From IMG/VR virus record IMGVR_UViG_3300035088_000011, positions 1-24,372 of that record: DNA of 24,372 nucleotides; one strand, written 5' to 3'. The position numbers were made by a program, and so were the translations under genes. How positions within the stretch are numbered: position 1 is the first letter of the stretch; the number at the start of each line of letters is the position of its first letter. A model generated the notes under the pieces. It did not search any database. It was given only the letters and a program-made list of their open reading frames with translations, and had not been told where the DNA came from. This document shows positions 14,701 through 21,069 of the stretch, piece after piece. This DNA comes from a virus.

Positions 14701-15066
14701 CTATCGCGGTCGAATGGGGATGCCATATGGTTGCGGCATATCTTCCGCAAGCAGGTAGGCGACGAGATCGGGGTTCCGCCTGAGCATATCGAGCAGCGGA
14801 CACGCGAGCGCCCGGATCGCCGCCTCGTCATCCTCATGGCTGCGCGTGCCGACGTGCCAGCAGCCATGCAACGCCTCGTGCAGTAGGGCGTAGCGTTTGT
14901 GCGCATCGTTCTGCTCTGGATTCAGGATGATCTGCCCCTTGGCGTACAGGATGCGTCCCCAGGTCGATTCGCCGGACTCCGCGCTGATGCTGTTGTGTTC
15001 GGCACGGTCATCCGTGACGGCGTACACCAGCGGGCCGATAGCGATCTGTGTCGGGAGGGCGCTCAC
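14701..15066 (-). CDS. HExxH zinc metallopeptidase-like phage protein (about 121 aa)
   Basis: The core YALLHEALHGCW holds the zinc-metallopeptidase motif HExxH (H63, E64, H67 counted from the chosen start). It is followed by a helix with acidic residues (RSHEDDEAAIRALA) that may give a third ligand, and by RRNPDLVAYLL. This layout, with a beta strand GRILYAKGQIILNPEQ before the motif, matches small metallopeptidase-like proteins common in phages and distantly like ImmA/IrrE. I chose GTG at 15066, which overlaps the stop of the 22-aa gene (GTGA); a GTG at 15087 would add seven residues. The function is not established. Candidates are cleavage of a host regulator or a virion protein. It occupies the region where a prohead protease is often encoded, but that role is unproven for this type. 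Confidence 0.7.
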   Translation of the reverse strand: MSALPTQIAIGPLVYAVTDDRAEHNSISAESGESTWGRILYAKGQIILNPEQNDAHKRYALLHEALHGCWHVGTRSHEDDEAAIRALACPLLDMLRRNPDLVAYLLAEDMPQPYGIPIRPR

Positions 15067-15131
15067 TTCTTGCCCTTCTTCATCCACGGTGGCAGGCTCT
15101 TCGTCTTGCTGGTCTTCTTCTTGGATGCCAT
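15063..15131 (-). CDS. Lysine-rich 22-aa micropeptide
   Basis: A near-perfect ribosome-binding site (AAGGAG, seven bases before ATG) precedes a 22-codon frame: nine or so Lys in the pattern MASKKKTSKTKSLPPWMKKG followed by KK. Its stop overlaps the GTG of the next gene by four bases (GTGA). Very short Lys-rich peptides ending PPWMKKG or PPFMKKG recur in phage structural regions in my memory, but no function is known. It might bind nucleic acid or act as a leader that couples translation of the metallopeptidase-like gene. Confidence 0.6.
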   Translation of the reverse strand: MASKKKTSKTKSLPPWMKKGKK

Positions 15132-15142
15132 GGTGTCACTCC

Positions 15143-15571
15143 TTAAATCAAATACTGCACCCCGACACTATATGTGAAGCTCCCCGACGCGCTGTGCGTG
15201 ATAGTGATGCGCCAGGTGCGCGGGATGTTCGCCGCAATGACGGCGGTAAATGAACCGTTGGCCGCCACCGCGGGATAGATCAGGTAGGTGCGCGTGCCCG
15301 TCGTCGCCAGGGCCGCGCCAGCGGCACCGAGGGCATAGGCTTTGCCCGATGCGGGGTCGATCCCGAAGCACGCCAGTGTGACGGTCTCTACCGTAGGAAC
15401 CGCGGTAATGTCGAATGTCACAATGACGCCACGCGCGCCGGGATTGACTAGGTTGATTGTCTGCGTTGTCGTGCGGGCGGCCGAGGCCAGCGCGATCACA
15501 TCGGCGTTGCCGTCGGCGTTCCCCAAGTCATCCACGATCTGAACCTGATAGTTCTTATCCGGTGCTGGCAT
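15143..15571 (-). CDS. Beta-rich structural protein, possible decoration protein (142 aa)
   Basis: It overlaps the end of the portal gene by 17 bases and has its own strong ribosome-binding site (AAGGAG). The protein is Ala/Thr/Val-rich and predicted all-beta, with segments such as GARGVIVTFDITAVPTVETV, GTRTYLIYPAVAANGSFTAV and WRITITHSASGSFTYSVGVQ. This resembles Ig-like or jelly-roll virion surface domains. A head decoration or minor virion protein role is inferred from composition and location next to the portal. No cysteine pattern or catalytic motif is present. Confidence 0.6.
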   Translation of the reverse strand: MPAPDKNYQVQIVDDLGNADGNADVIALASAARTTTQTINLVNPGARGVIVTFDITAVPTVETVTLACFGIDPASGKAYALGAAGAALATTGTRTYLIYPAVAANGSFTAVIAANIPRTWRITITHSASGSFTYSVGVQYLI

Positions 15572-17141
15572 TGATTAGCTCCTTGCCGTTCTGTTGCGGC
15601 ATCTGCCCGTTCTGCGGCGCTACGCCTGGCTGCTGCTGCGCCTGCGCATCCTGCATTTGTTGCATGGACTCCTGACGACGTTGTTCGGCTTCGGCTTCCC
15701 ACTTGGCTATTTGTGCCTCGGAATACCCTAATTCGCTCCAAATTTGACGCAAGGGCACACCAAGCGATTGCTTCTTGAGCGCCTGATCAAGCTCCTCCGA
15801 CTCGTCTCTCGCTGATAATGGTTCCCATTGTGGGGTGATCTCTACTTCGGGATCGAGTGAAGGCGCGGTCCAAAAGGCGTTATGCAGCCTGCGGGCAACA
15901 TTAAAAAGATCCTCAATAGCATTGCCGATCTCAGACTGACGCATCCTCGCTTTATTAAGTAAAGGTGTCTCTTGTTGTTTTTGAGTCCCCTCTGCGGCTA
16001 ATTGTTTCGACGTAATGAAACGACTGACTGGTGTATCAGTAGTCATCGCCGCCCACTGAATCCAGTTATACACCTGCTCGGAGATGTTCGACAGGTCCGC
16101 GCCGGGAACGGCCACGGCTGACGCCCCGGTGCGCTCTGTGCCGACCCATGTGCCAGGGTCGATTGGTAGGGGATTGCCTTCGTCGTCAACCGGGCGCCAC
16201 CCTAGGGCGATCATGATACGGAACGCTGTAAGATCCTCCGCCGCAAGAAGGTCGATGATGGTCTTGTTGATGGCGTTTTGCGGACCGACGGCCTCGCCGG
16301 CCTCGAACCCTGCCGTGCTACGGATGTGGACAACCGGGATGCCCAGGGGCATCCCCTCTCGATCAACCCACGCGATCGGCCAGCCCGGATCGCCCTCGTC
16401 CTGGACCGCCGACCACCCCCCATCGCCGCCCTCGTACTTCTCGATACGATCGGGGTAGTAGACCGTCAAGCGCTCGATCACGGCGCGCGACCCACCAGCA
16501 TAGCTCACCGCCTGCCAGCGCTTCGCCACGAACTCTAGCCGTTGCTCCACGTCGTCGTTGTCATAAAAGGCGACACAGCCGAAGTTCGCATCGTCCGCCG
16601 CGGAGGCCGGTCCAAGGTAGCGCGGGTGCGGGATGAAGCGCGGGATCTGTGCCGTATCGTCCCACACCACGAGCACGAACGTCTCGCTATCGCGCAGCGC
16701 GGTCTCATAGATCCGCCGCTGCCGCGCGTCCATTCTATTCTTGCGCCAAATGAGGGAGGCCCACTCCGCGACCGGCTTGACCGTACCAGCGGCGGGCTGT
16801 CCGTTGGCGTCAAGCGCGACCGCGCCCTTCTCGTCTTTCAAGGGCGCCGTGCTACCCTGCTCGTCCGTCGTGAGGCCAGAGACAATCAGGCGCTCCACAA
16901 CAGCATTGATGACGGTGACGAAGATATTCAGGCGTAGTCTTTTGAAGTCCTCCGTGGTAAGGCCGGTCACGCCACCGAGGTATTCCCGCATGCGCTCGGT
17001 GAGTCGAATAAACTGTCGGCCAGCCCAATAGTCACGCTGCTGCTGAATGTCTTGGATGTAGGCTGTGTCGCTCACAAGCCTATCGGCGATGCGGGCATTC
17101 ACGGCAGCGTCAAGCTGGGCGGGATCGCGGCGGGTGAGCAT
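15555..17141 (-). CDS. Portal protein (SPP1 gp6-like, 528 aa)
   Basis: The start chosen is the ATG at 17141, which overlaps the stop of the upstream gene (TAATG); an in-frame ATG 18 codons earlier lies inside that gene. The 528 residues are of normal portal length. Features include an N-terminal helix with RDYWAGRQFIRLTERMREYL, a central beta region with GIPVVHIRSTAGFEAGEAVG, a long helix with NAINKTIIDLLAAEDLTAFR, and a Gln-rich coiled C-terminus (QQMQDAQAQQQPGVAPQNGQ). Together with its place after TerL, this fits the SPP1 gp6-type portal. It forms the dodecameric gate for DNA packaging. A patch at about 15890-16070 is visibly AT-richer than its surroundings. Confidence 0.9.
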   Translation of the reverse strand: MLTRRDPAQLDAAVNARIADRLVSDTAYIQDIQQQRDYWAGRQFIRLTERMREYLGGVTGLTTEDFKRLRLNIFVTVINAVVERLIVSGLTTDEQGSTAPLKDEKGAVALDANGQPAAGTVKPVAEWASLIWRKNRMDARQRRIYETALRDSETFVLVVWDDTAQIPRFIPHPRYLGPASAADDANFGCVAFYDNDDVEQRLEFVAKRWQAVSYAGGSRAVIERLTVYYPDRIEKYEGGDGGWSAVQDEGDPGWPIAWVDREGMPLGIPVVHIRSTAGFEAGEAVGPQNAINKTIIDLLAAEDLTAFRIMIALGWRPVDDEGNPLPIDPGTWVGTERTGASAVAVPGADLSNISEQVYNWIQWAAMTTDTPVSRFITSKQLAAEGTQKQQETPLLNKARMRQSEIGNAIEDLFNVARRLHNAFWTAPSLDPEVEITPQWEPLSARDESEELDQALKKQSLGVPLRQIWSELGYSEAQIAKWEAEAEQRRQESMQQMQDAQAQQQPGVAPQNGQMPQQNGKELINASTG

Positions 17142-17557
17142 TAGCGGGCCTCTTGCATACACGCATAGCCCTGGACAGCCCAAGGCTTGATCCAAATCTC
17201 TGCCGCTTGGTAAATACCCAGGAGGCGATTACTGAGGGTCTCATCACGAGTCGCGCGACCTCTACGGAAGAAGGAAACTTCAATAAAGCCTGTCAGTGAT
17301 GAGATGGCAGCTACGTCGTCATAACGGACCGCGATGATGATCCGCTCAGCGCCGCGCTCGAATGCACGCTGACTGAGCGCCTGCAACCCCTCTGCCGTGA
17401 TCGGTTCCTTTTCGATTCCGTCATCCAGGCGCTTAGTCGCGCCGGTCGTCGCAATCCGCTCAGTCTCCCCCGTCGCCGCAACGGTGCGACCACACTCAAT
17501 GCAAAAGCGCGCCGCAGTCGGCAGTTCATCATTACAGGATGGGCAGCGGGTGAGCAT
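17130..17557. repeat. Pair of 12-bp direct repeats at the starts of the portal and the zinc-ribbon gene
   Basis: GCGGGTGAGCAT occurs at 17130-17141 and 17546-17557. On the minus strand both read ATG CTC ACC CGC: the first four codons (MLTR) of the portal and of the zinc-ribbon/capsid-like gene. The repeats are 416 bases apart and bracket exactly one gene. The pattern parallels the 15-bp repeat pair at 1052-1376, where the inserted gene is also bracketed by copies of the downstream gene's start. Confidence 0.65.
17141..17557 (-). CDS. Zinc ribbon fused to a major-capsid-protein-like segment (138 aa)
   Basis: Residues 1-24 are a classic Cys4 zinc ribbon: CPSC (C5, C8) and CIECG (C19, C22), as in zinc-ribbon domains of the CPxC...FCxxCG type. 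Residues 53-131 align with residues 194-281 of the capsid protein encoded at 12111-13178. GAERIIIAVRYDDVAAISSL corresponds to FGERIISAINYADEAAVRAL, both followed by TGF. LLGIYQAAEIWIKPWA corresponds to FIGIFGAAEVWVKPWA. About 22 residues around the last block share 13 identities. The linker of about 16 residues between TGF and NRLLGI is shorter than in the capsid. The TerL stop abuts the ATG (TAGATG), and its stop overlaps the portal start (TAATG). The role is unknown: an assembly factor, minor capsomer component or packaging-linked DNA-binding protein are options. A simple pseudogene is unlikely, given the intact frame and coupling. Confidence 0.8.
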   Translation of the reverse strand: MLTRCPSCNDELPTAARFCIECGRTVAATGETERIATTGATKRLDDGIEKEPITAEGLQALSQRAFERGAERIIIAVRYDDVAAISSLTGFIEVSFFRRGRATRDETLSNRLLGIYQAAEIWIKPWAVQGYACMQEAR

Positions 17558-18982
17558 CTACCGTCTCCTCTGTGCGGGCGCGGTGTACGACAGGCTAAAG
17601 CCGCGTGCAACCTCGGCTAGCATCAGCCCATAGCGCACCATATCATAGGCATCATCGCCCGCCTCGCCGGCCTCATCGCAATCGACCTTGAGCACGTCCT
17701 CGGGGCGGTTCGGGTCATGGATCATTGCGGGGATCTGCGCAATCGCCCGTACGCAGGTCGAAAAAGCACGGAACGTCGGCTGCTGCCCTGCGATGCCCAG
17801 CCGCTCAATGATCGCCGCCGCGCCGTTGATCCTGTCAATATCGGCGCGCTCCAACTCAATCCCATGATCACCGTACTGTTCTGCGATGGTCTTGCCCTGG
17901 CTATCACCCCGTTGAGAGAACACATCATGCCCAGCAACGATCGGGGCGGGCATGCGAACCCCGAGGCGCGCGATCAGACCATGGATCTCTCGCGCGTGCT
18001 GCGCGACTGTCCACTTGTGCTGGACATGCTCTCCGATGAGGTACACCACGCCCTCACTGCGGGTAAACAGGCCGAACGCCGTATTATGCGTAAAGCCATA
18101 GTCAAGCGCCCCCCAGCATGGCCAATCGCGCGGGATCGGGAAGGGCACAGCGGTATGGAGCGGGTCAGACCATGCGGTGAAAAACTGCCCCGCCGCGATC
18201 TCCCAATCCCCCGCCTCCATCTGCGCCGCAAGGGCGGGCTCGGTTTCGCGTAGGGAGGCTCTATACTCACCCTGGTCGATATACTGATTATCAGTGAGCT
18301 TGGCGAACACGAAAACGCGGCCGTCTTTCTCGTACACCGACGCGTGCTTATCCCACCCCTGGATAAAACGCCCCTTAACCCACTGGTGCCCAACGTTGCC
18401 GGGGTTCGAGGCGCTGCGCATCCGTAGCGGAACAGCGGCGAGCGCACCGACCGCCGGCTTGCGCAGTCGCGTAAATAGGTAGGTGTACTGCGTTTTGCTG
18501 AACTGAGTCAGCTCATCAAAGGCAACATACTGGAACTCTGCCGACTGGTAGCGGTACTTATGCGTCTCCTGTTCGAGGTAGCCGAAGGTCAGCGTGGCCC
18601 CACTCGGGAACGTCCAGGTCTTCTCCTGCGCGTTCCAGTGCGCGTCCGTTCCCGATAGCCACTCCCTAGCACGATCGAGCAACGCGCCGGGGAGGGAGAG
18701 ATCGGCATAGGTACGCCGCAAGATCAGCGCAGCATAGCCCGGTACGTGGGCGTACTGCAAGGCCGCCATGAGCAGGGCGTCGGACTTCCCACCGCCCGCT
18801 GCCCCGCCGTAGAAGGCTTCGCGCACGTCAAGCGCAAGAAAAGCCCGCTGCCGATCGGTCGGCACATGGTTATTCCAGTAGCGCTCCGGCACCCCCGCCC
18901 GCGCCGGCTGGGCGCGCTGCCTAGCCGCGCTTGCGCGGGCGCGCTCACGCTCAACTTGTTCGGTGCTTACGGAGTACGTCAT
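17558..18982 (-). CDS. terL: Terminase large subunit (TerL, 474 aa)
   Basis: The N-terminal ATPase has the Walker A motif GGAAGGGKS (residues 59-67), Walker B YVAFDE (152-157) with catalytic Glu157, and a coupling motif SASNPGN (190-196). The C-terminal RNase H-like nuclease shows acidic residues in WGALDYGFTHNT (Asp294), AGHDVFSQRGDSQ (Asp353) and GDDAYDMVRYG (Asp443/444). The length of 474 aa is normal. The protein powers DNA packaging at the portal and cuts the concatemer. The start chosen is the ATG at 18982; a TTG three bases earlier is possible. It overlaps the end of TerS by about 32 bases. Its TAG abuts the next start. Confidence 0.95.
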   Translation of the reverse strand: MTYSVSTEQVERERARASAARQRAQPARAGVPERYWNNHVPTDRQRAFLALDVREAFYGGAAGGGKSDALLMAALQYAHVPGYAALILRRTYADLSLPGALLDRAREWLSGTDAHWNAQEKTWTFPSGATLTFGYLEQETHKYRYQSAEFQYVAFDELTQFSKTQYTYLFTRLRKPAVGALAAVPLRMRSASNPGNVGHQWVKGRFIQGWDKHASVYEKDGRVFVFAKLTDNQYIDQGEYRASLRETEPALAAQMEAGDWEIAAGQFFTAWSDPLHTAVPFPIPRDWPCWGALDYGFTHNTAFGLFTRSEGVVYLIGEHVQHKWTVAQHAREIHGLIARLGVRMPAPIVAGHDVFSQRGDSQGKTIAEQYGDHGIELERADIDRINGAAAIIERLGIAGQQPTFRAFSTCVRAIAQIPAMIHDPNRPEDVLKVDCDEAGEAGDDAYDMVRYGLMLAEVARGFSLSYTAPAQRRR

Positions 18983-19493
18983 CAAGGCTGATTTTACCGT
19001 CTATGAAGGCGTCGCGCACGTCGGGTGGCACCTGATCCCAATCAACCTGCACATTCGTGTTGACCGTGTTTGTCCTGCGATCGCCCACTTCTTTCGCAAT
19101 GTCATCAAGCACGCCACGGTATTGCTGTACTTCCGCCGTATTGAACTCCTCGTATTCGACCTCTTTCGAGAGCAACCCCGATCCGATCATCTTCACCTGA
19201 TCGGTCCAGAGGAAGCCGCCGAAAATGTCTCCTTCCATCAGCGCGGCAAGCTGCTGCAACTTACGCACGCGCTCGGCTTTGAGCGCTAGGCCAGCTGTGA
19301 GGGCGTCGTGCTCCGCATCGGCCGCAATCGCCTTGATATTCACCGCGCGGTGCCTCCGATACCAATCGACCAGCTGGCGCGACACCTCGAACGGCGGTGC
19401 CTCACGTGCCGCGCGTGCGTTGATTTCGTCGGTTTGCAGCCCTTCGGAGATCCATTCGAGGAGCTTCGTTTTTTGGTTCTTCTTCAACCGCAT
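18951..19493 (-). CDS. Terminase small subunit (TerS-like, 180 aa)
   Basis: It precedes TerL and overlaps it, the standard arrangement. The N-terminal 55 residues form a DNA-binding helix-turn-helix: KTKLLEWISEGLQTDEINAR, then APPFEVSRQLVDWYRRHR, a form I associate with phage small terminases. A central helical oligomerisation region follows (DALTAGLALKAERVRKLQQL). The C-terminus, DVRDAFIDGKISLDDVLRK, is acidic and may contact TerL. The ATG at 19493 was chosen; a TTG nine bases upstream is an alternative. Its first 92 bases overlap the 106-aa gene in another frame. Confidence 0.8.
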   Translation of the reverse strand: MRLKKNQKTKLLEWISEGLQTDEINARAAREAPPFEVSRQLVDWYRRHRAVNIKAIAADAEHDALTAGLALKAERVRKLQQLAALMEGDIFGGFLWTDQVKMIGSGLLSKEVEYEEFNTAEVQQYRGVLDDIAKEVGDRRTNTVNTNVQVDWDQVPPDVRDAFIDGKISLDDVLRKHRTS

Positions 19494-19722
19494 CAGAGTC
19501 AAGTTCCGTCAAGTTTTCGGGTTTTTCCACCACCACGACCACCGCCGCGAAGATCGTTGCTGGCCTACGTACCATCAGATCGAGCATGGCATTCGCTGCC
19601 TGAACAGAAGCTTCCTCAATATCCACTTTCAGCCGAGCGCCCCCATCCGGATGTCGCGCGTAGGCCGACGCCATGCGCGGGATGGTGAACAGAAGGTCGA
19701 AGGTCAAAGGCACGTCGCTCAT
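19402..19722 (-). CDS. Unknown protein (106 aa) overlapping TerS
   Basis: The ATG has a strong ribosome-binding site (GGGAGG) and overlaps the upstream stop by four bases (ATGA), so translation is likely. Residues 1-65 look folded (PLTFDLLFTIPRMASAYA, then VDIEEASVQAANAMLDLMVR) with a hydrophobic strand TIFAAVVVVVEK. The last 40 residues are polar and Arg-rich and overlap the TerS start by about 92 bases in another frame. Such a long overlap suggests either a dispensable tail or that the true TerS start lies further in. I recognise no family. Confidence 0.6.
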   Translation of the reverse strand: MSDVPLTFDLLFTIPRMASAYARHPDGGARLKVDIEEASVQAANAMLDLMVRRPATIFAAVVVVVEKPENLTELDSDAVEEEPKNEAPRMDLRRAANRRNQRTRGT

Positions 19723-20141
19723 CGTCCCTCCCGGTCGAATGGGCGCGCTTCTGGGGTGTAGTCTGCCGACGGCAGGCAGTCGGCGCTGAACTTGCAGATG
19801 TTGTGCAAACACACCTGATGCCCACGCCGCTCGACCTCGGCGAGGATGAGAGCCCAATCGATCGTCCTGAGCAGCGCACGGTGGGCAGTGGCAAGGACAG
19901 CGGCGGGCAGCGCTTGCCAGGCGACACCAAGCAACGTTTGCACATCCTCATCAACAATAAGATCATGCAGCGCCTCGCGCGCCTCCGCCGTAGTGAGGTC
20001 GTGGCATACCGCGATACCTGCCACAGTAGCGATCATGTCAATAATATCAACTGCTACTCCTACCGGGGTACGGCAGTCGGTCGCCACTCTTGCCGGCATA
20101 TCCGCCAGCATGGCGCGGCGGGTGCGTTCGGCGTCGTTCAT
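19719..20141 (-). CDS. Unknown helical protein with Cys-rich C-terminus (140 aa)
   Basis: The ATG at 20141 comes two bases after the TAG of the 61-aa membrane protein and fits the coupled style of the operon; longer in-frame extensions overlap that gene. The protein is mainly helical (PVGVAVDIIDMIATVAGIAV, TTAEAREALHDLIVDEDVQT). It ends with a Cys/His cluster (HQVCLHNICKFSADC) that could bind a metal. No catalytic motif is recognised. It lies two genes upstream of TerS. Confidence 0.55.
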   Translation of the reverse strand: MNDAERTRRAMLADMPARVATDCRTPVGVAVDIIDMIATVAGIAVCHDLTTAEAREALHDLIVDEDVQTLLGVAWQALPAAVLATAHRALLRTIDWALILAEVERRGHQVCLHNICKFSADCLPSADYTPEARPFDREGR

Positions 20142-20143
20142 GG

Positions 20144-20329
20144 CTAGCGCGCCCCCGGCACGCCCAGCGCCGCCGCGACGACGAAGCAGAGCAGCAGCGT
20201 GACTGACAGCCCGACGATGCGCGCGACCACGCCCCAGCGCGGCGAGAGCCAGGTTTCGATACCGACGCCAATAGCGACCGCGCCGACAATCACGAGGATG
20301 AAGACAATCCAGATCAACAACGGTGTCAT
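20144..20329 (-). CDS. Small two-span membrane protein (61 aa, possible holin)
   Basis: A GGGGGA ribosome-binding site precedes the ATG. The protein has two membrane spans: LLIWIVFILVIVGAVAIGVG and VGLSVTLLLCFVVAAALGV, with a short Arg-containing loop (SPRWGVVAR) between them. Size and topology fit a small holin or holin-accessory protein, but many phage membrane peptides look alike. Another holin-like gene lies at 20827-21060, so the pair could be holin and antiholin. Confidence 0.6.
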   Translation of the reverse strand: MTPLLIWIVFILVIVGAVAIGVGIETWLSPRWGVVARIVGLSVTLLLCFVVAAALGVPGAR

Positions 20330-20345
20330 ACGATCCCCCGATCAC

Positions 20346-20753
20346 TCACTTGAGCACCCACACCTCAACTTGACATTCAACCGCGCGGCCCCGCCAGCCC
20401 GGCGGGCATACCCACGAATCCTCGTAGGCCAGTTCAACAATGACGTTGCGCTGGACCAGGTTGCGCTTGTCTTTTCCTGGTCGCGGCAAATCCACCACCA
20501 GCGCGTCCATCTCGCCGCCCGGTCCCTTGATATGCAGCCTGAGCCTCCCCATATCTCCATCTCTGGCGAACGTGTAGCTCACCATGTGCCGCACGGGCGC
20601 GATGTGGCGATGGTTCGCCGTCTCATCCATCTTGCGCGGCCGGTAGCGAACAGCGTACCCCGTGTGATCGGGCACCGCCCGCATCGCCGTGTAGCCGTGC
20701 GGTCCAGCGCCCAGCGCAAACACCAGCGCGGCGGTGGCGATGAGGCCGGTCAA
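20346..20753 (-). CDS. Secreted or membrane-anchored protein (135 aa), TTG start
   Basis: The start chosen is TTG at 20753, which overlaps the stop of the 26-aa peptide by four bases (TTGA). This gives a protein with an N-terminal hydrophobic stretch, LTGLIATAALVFALGAGP, followed by a small-residue region, typical of a signal peptide or anchor. The mature part is beta-predicted (HMVSYTFARDGDMGRLRLHI, DALVVDLPRPGKDKRNLVQR) and has two Cys near the end (SWVCPPGWRGRAVECQVEVW) that may form a disulfide. Its neighbours are membrane proteins, so it may act in the envelope during lysis or superinfection exclusion. The function is unknown. Confidence 0.55.
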   Translation of the reverse strand: MTGLIATAALVFALGAGPHGYTAMRAVPDHTGYAVRYRPRKMDETANHRHIAPVRHMVSYTFARDGDMGRLRLHIKGPGGEMDALVVDLPRPGKDKRNLVQRNVIVELAYEDSWVCPPGWRGRAVECQVEVWVLK

Positions 20754-20830
20754 CGGCGACGCCTCCGCAGCAGCGACACCACGATCAGGATCAGCATCAC
20801 CAGGATGAGCATGGCCAGTACAGGCATCAT
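20750..20830 (-). CDS. 26-aa single-span membrane micropeptide
   Basis: The frame reads MMPVLAMLILVMLILIVVSL followed by LRRRRR: one membrane span with an Arg5 tail. Its ATG overlaps the upstream holin-like stop (ATGA) and its stop overlaps the next TTG start (TTGA), so it is coupled on both sides. The positive-inside rule predicts the Arg tail in the cytoplasm. Size and layout resemble very small holin regulators or toxin-like membrane peptides, but there is no proof. It is shorter than typical gene-finder limits. Confidence 0.6.
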   Translation of the reverse strand: MMPVLAMLILVMLILIVVSLLRRRRR

Positions 20831-21060
20831 AGCCCCGTCCCATGCCGACCAGACTCCCGCCGCTCCACAATCTCGCCCGGCGCGATCGGCGTGAAGTAGC
20901 CCACAAGCGCGCCCACGAGCGTCGTTATCAGTACGGCACCTTCAGCGTCGATTGACACCGACGTGAAGCTGTGCAAGGCCCAGAAAACCACCGCGAGCGC
21001 CATGCCTGAGAGGGCCGTAAGCGAAACCTTATTGATTGGAGCGGAAGACTTTGGAGTCAA
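20827..21060 (-). CDS. Holin-like two-span membrane protein (77 aa), TTG start
   Basis: AGGGGG precedes a TTG start. After a short polar N-terminus, two hydrophobic segments follow: LTALSGMALAVVFWALHSF and AVLITTLVGALVGYFTPIAP, then a charged tail (GEIVERRESGRHGTG). The span ending in VGYFTP is reminiscent of a family of small phage holins and membrane proteins with (L/V)GY(F/L)xP. No endolysin is found next to it in the window. The lysis assignment is therefore tentative. Confidence 0.6.
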   Translation of the reverse strand: MTPKSSAPINKVSLTALSGMALAVVFWALHSFTSVSIDAEGAVLITTLVGALVGYFTPIAPGEIVERRESGRHGTGL

Positions 21061-21069
21061 GAGAACCCC

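Noticed and set aside
19468-19474. A-AAA-AAC slippery heptamer in frame in the 106-aa gene
   Set aside because: A -1 shift here enters the third frame, not TerS, and ends after about 36 codons of undistinguished sequence; no downstream stimulatory structure was evident.
20199-20894. Long rightward frame (231 codons) opposite the membrane-protein genes
   Set aside because: Low-complexity Arg/Ser/Pro composition and antisense to the coupled small genes with proper membrane spans and start sites.
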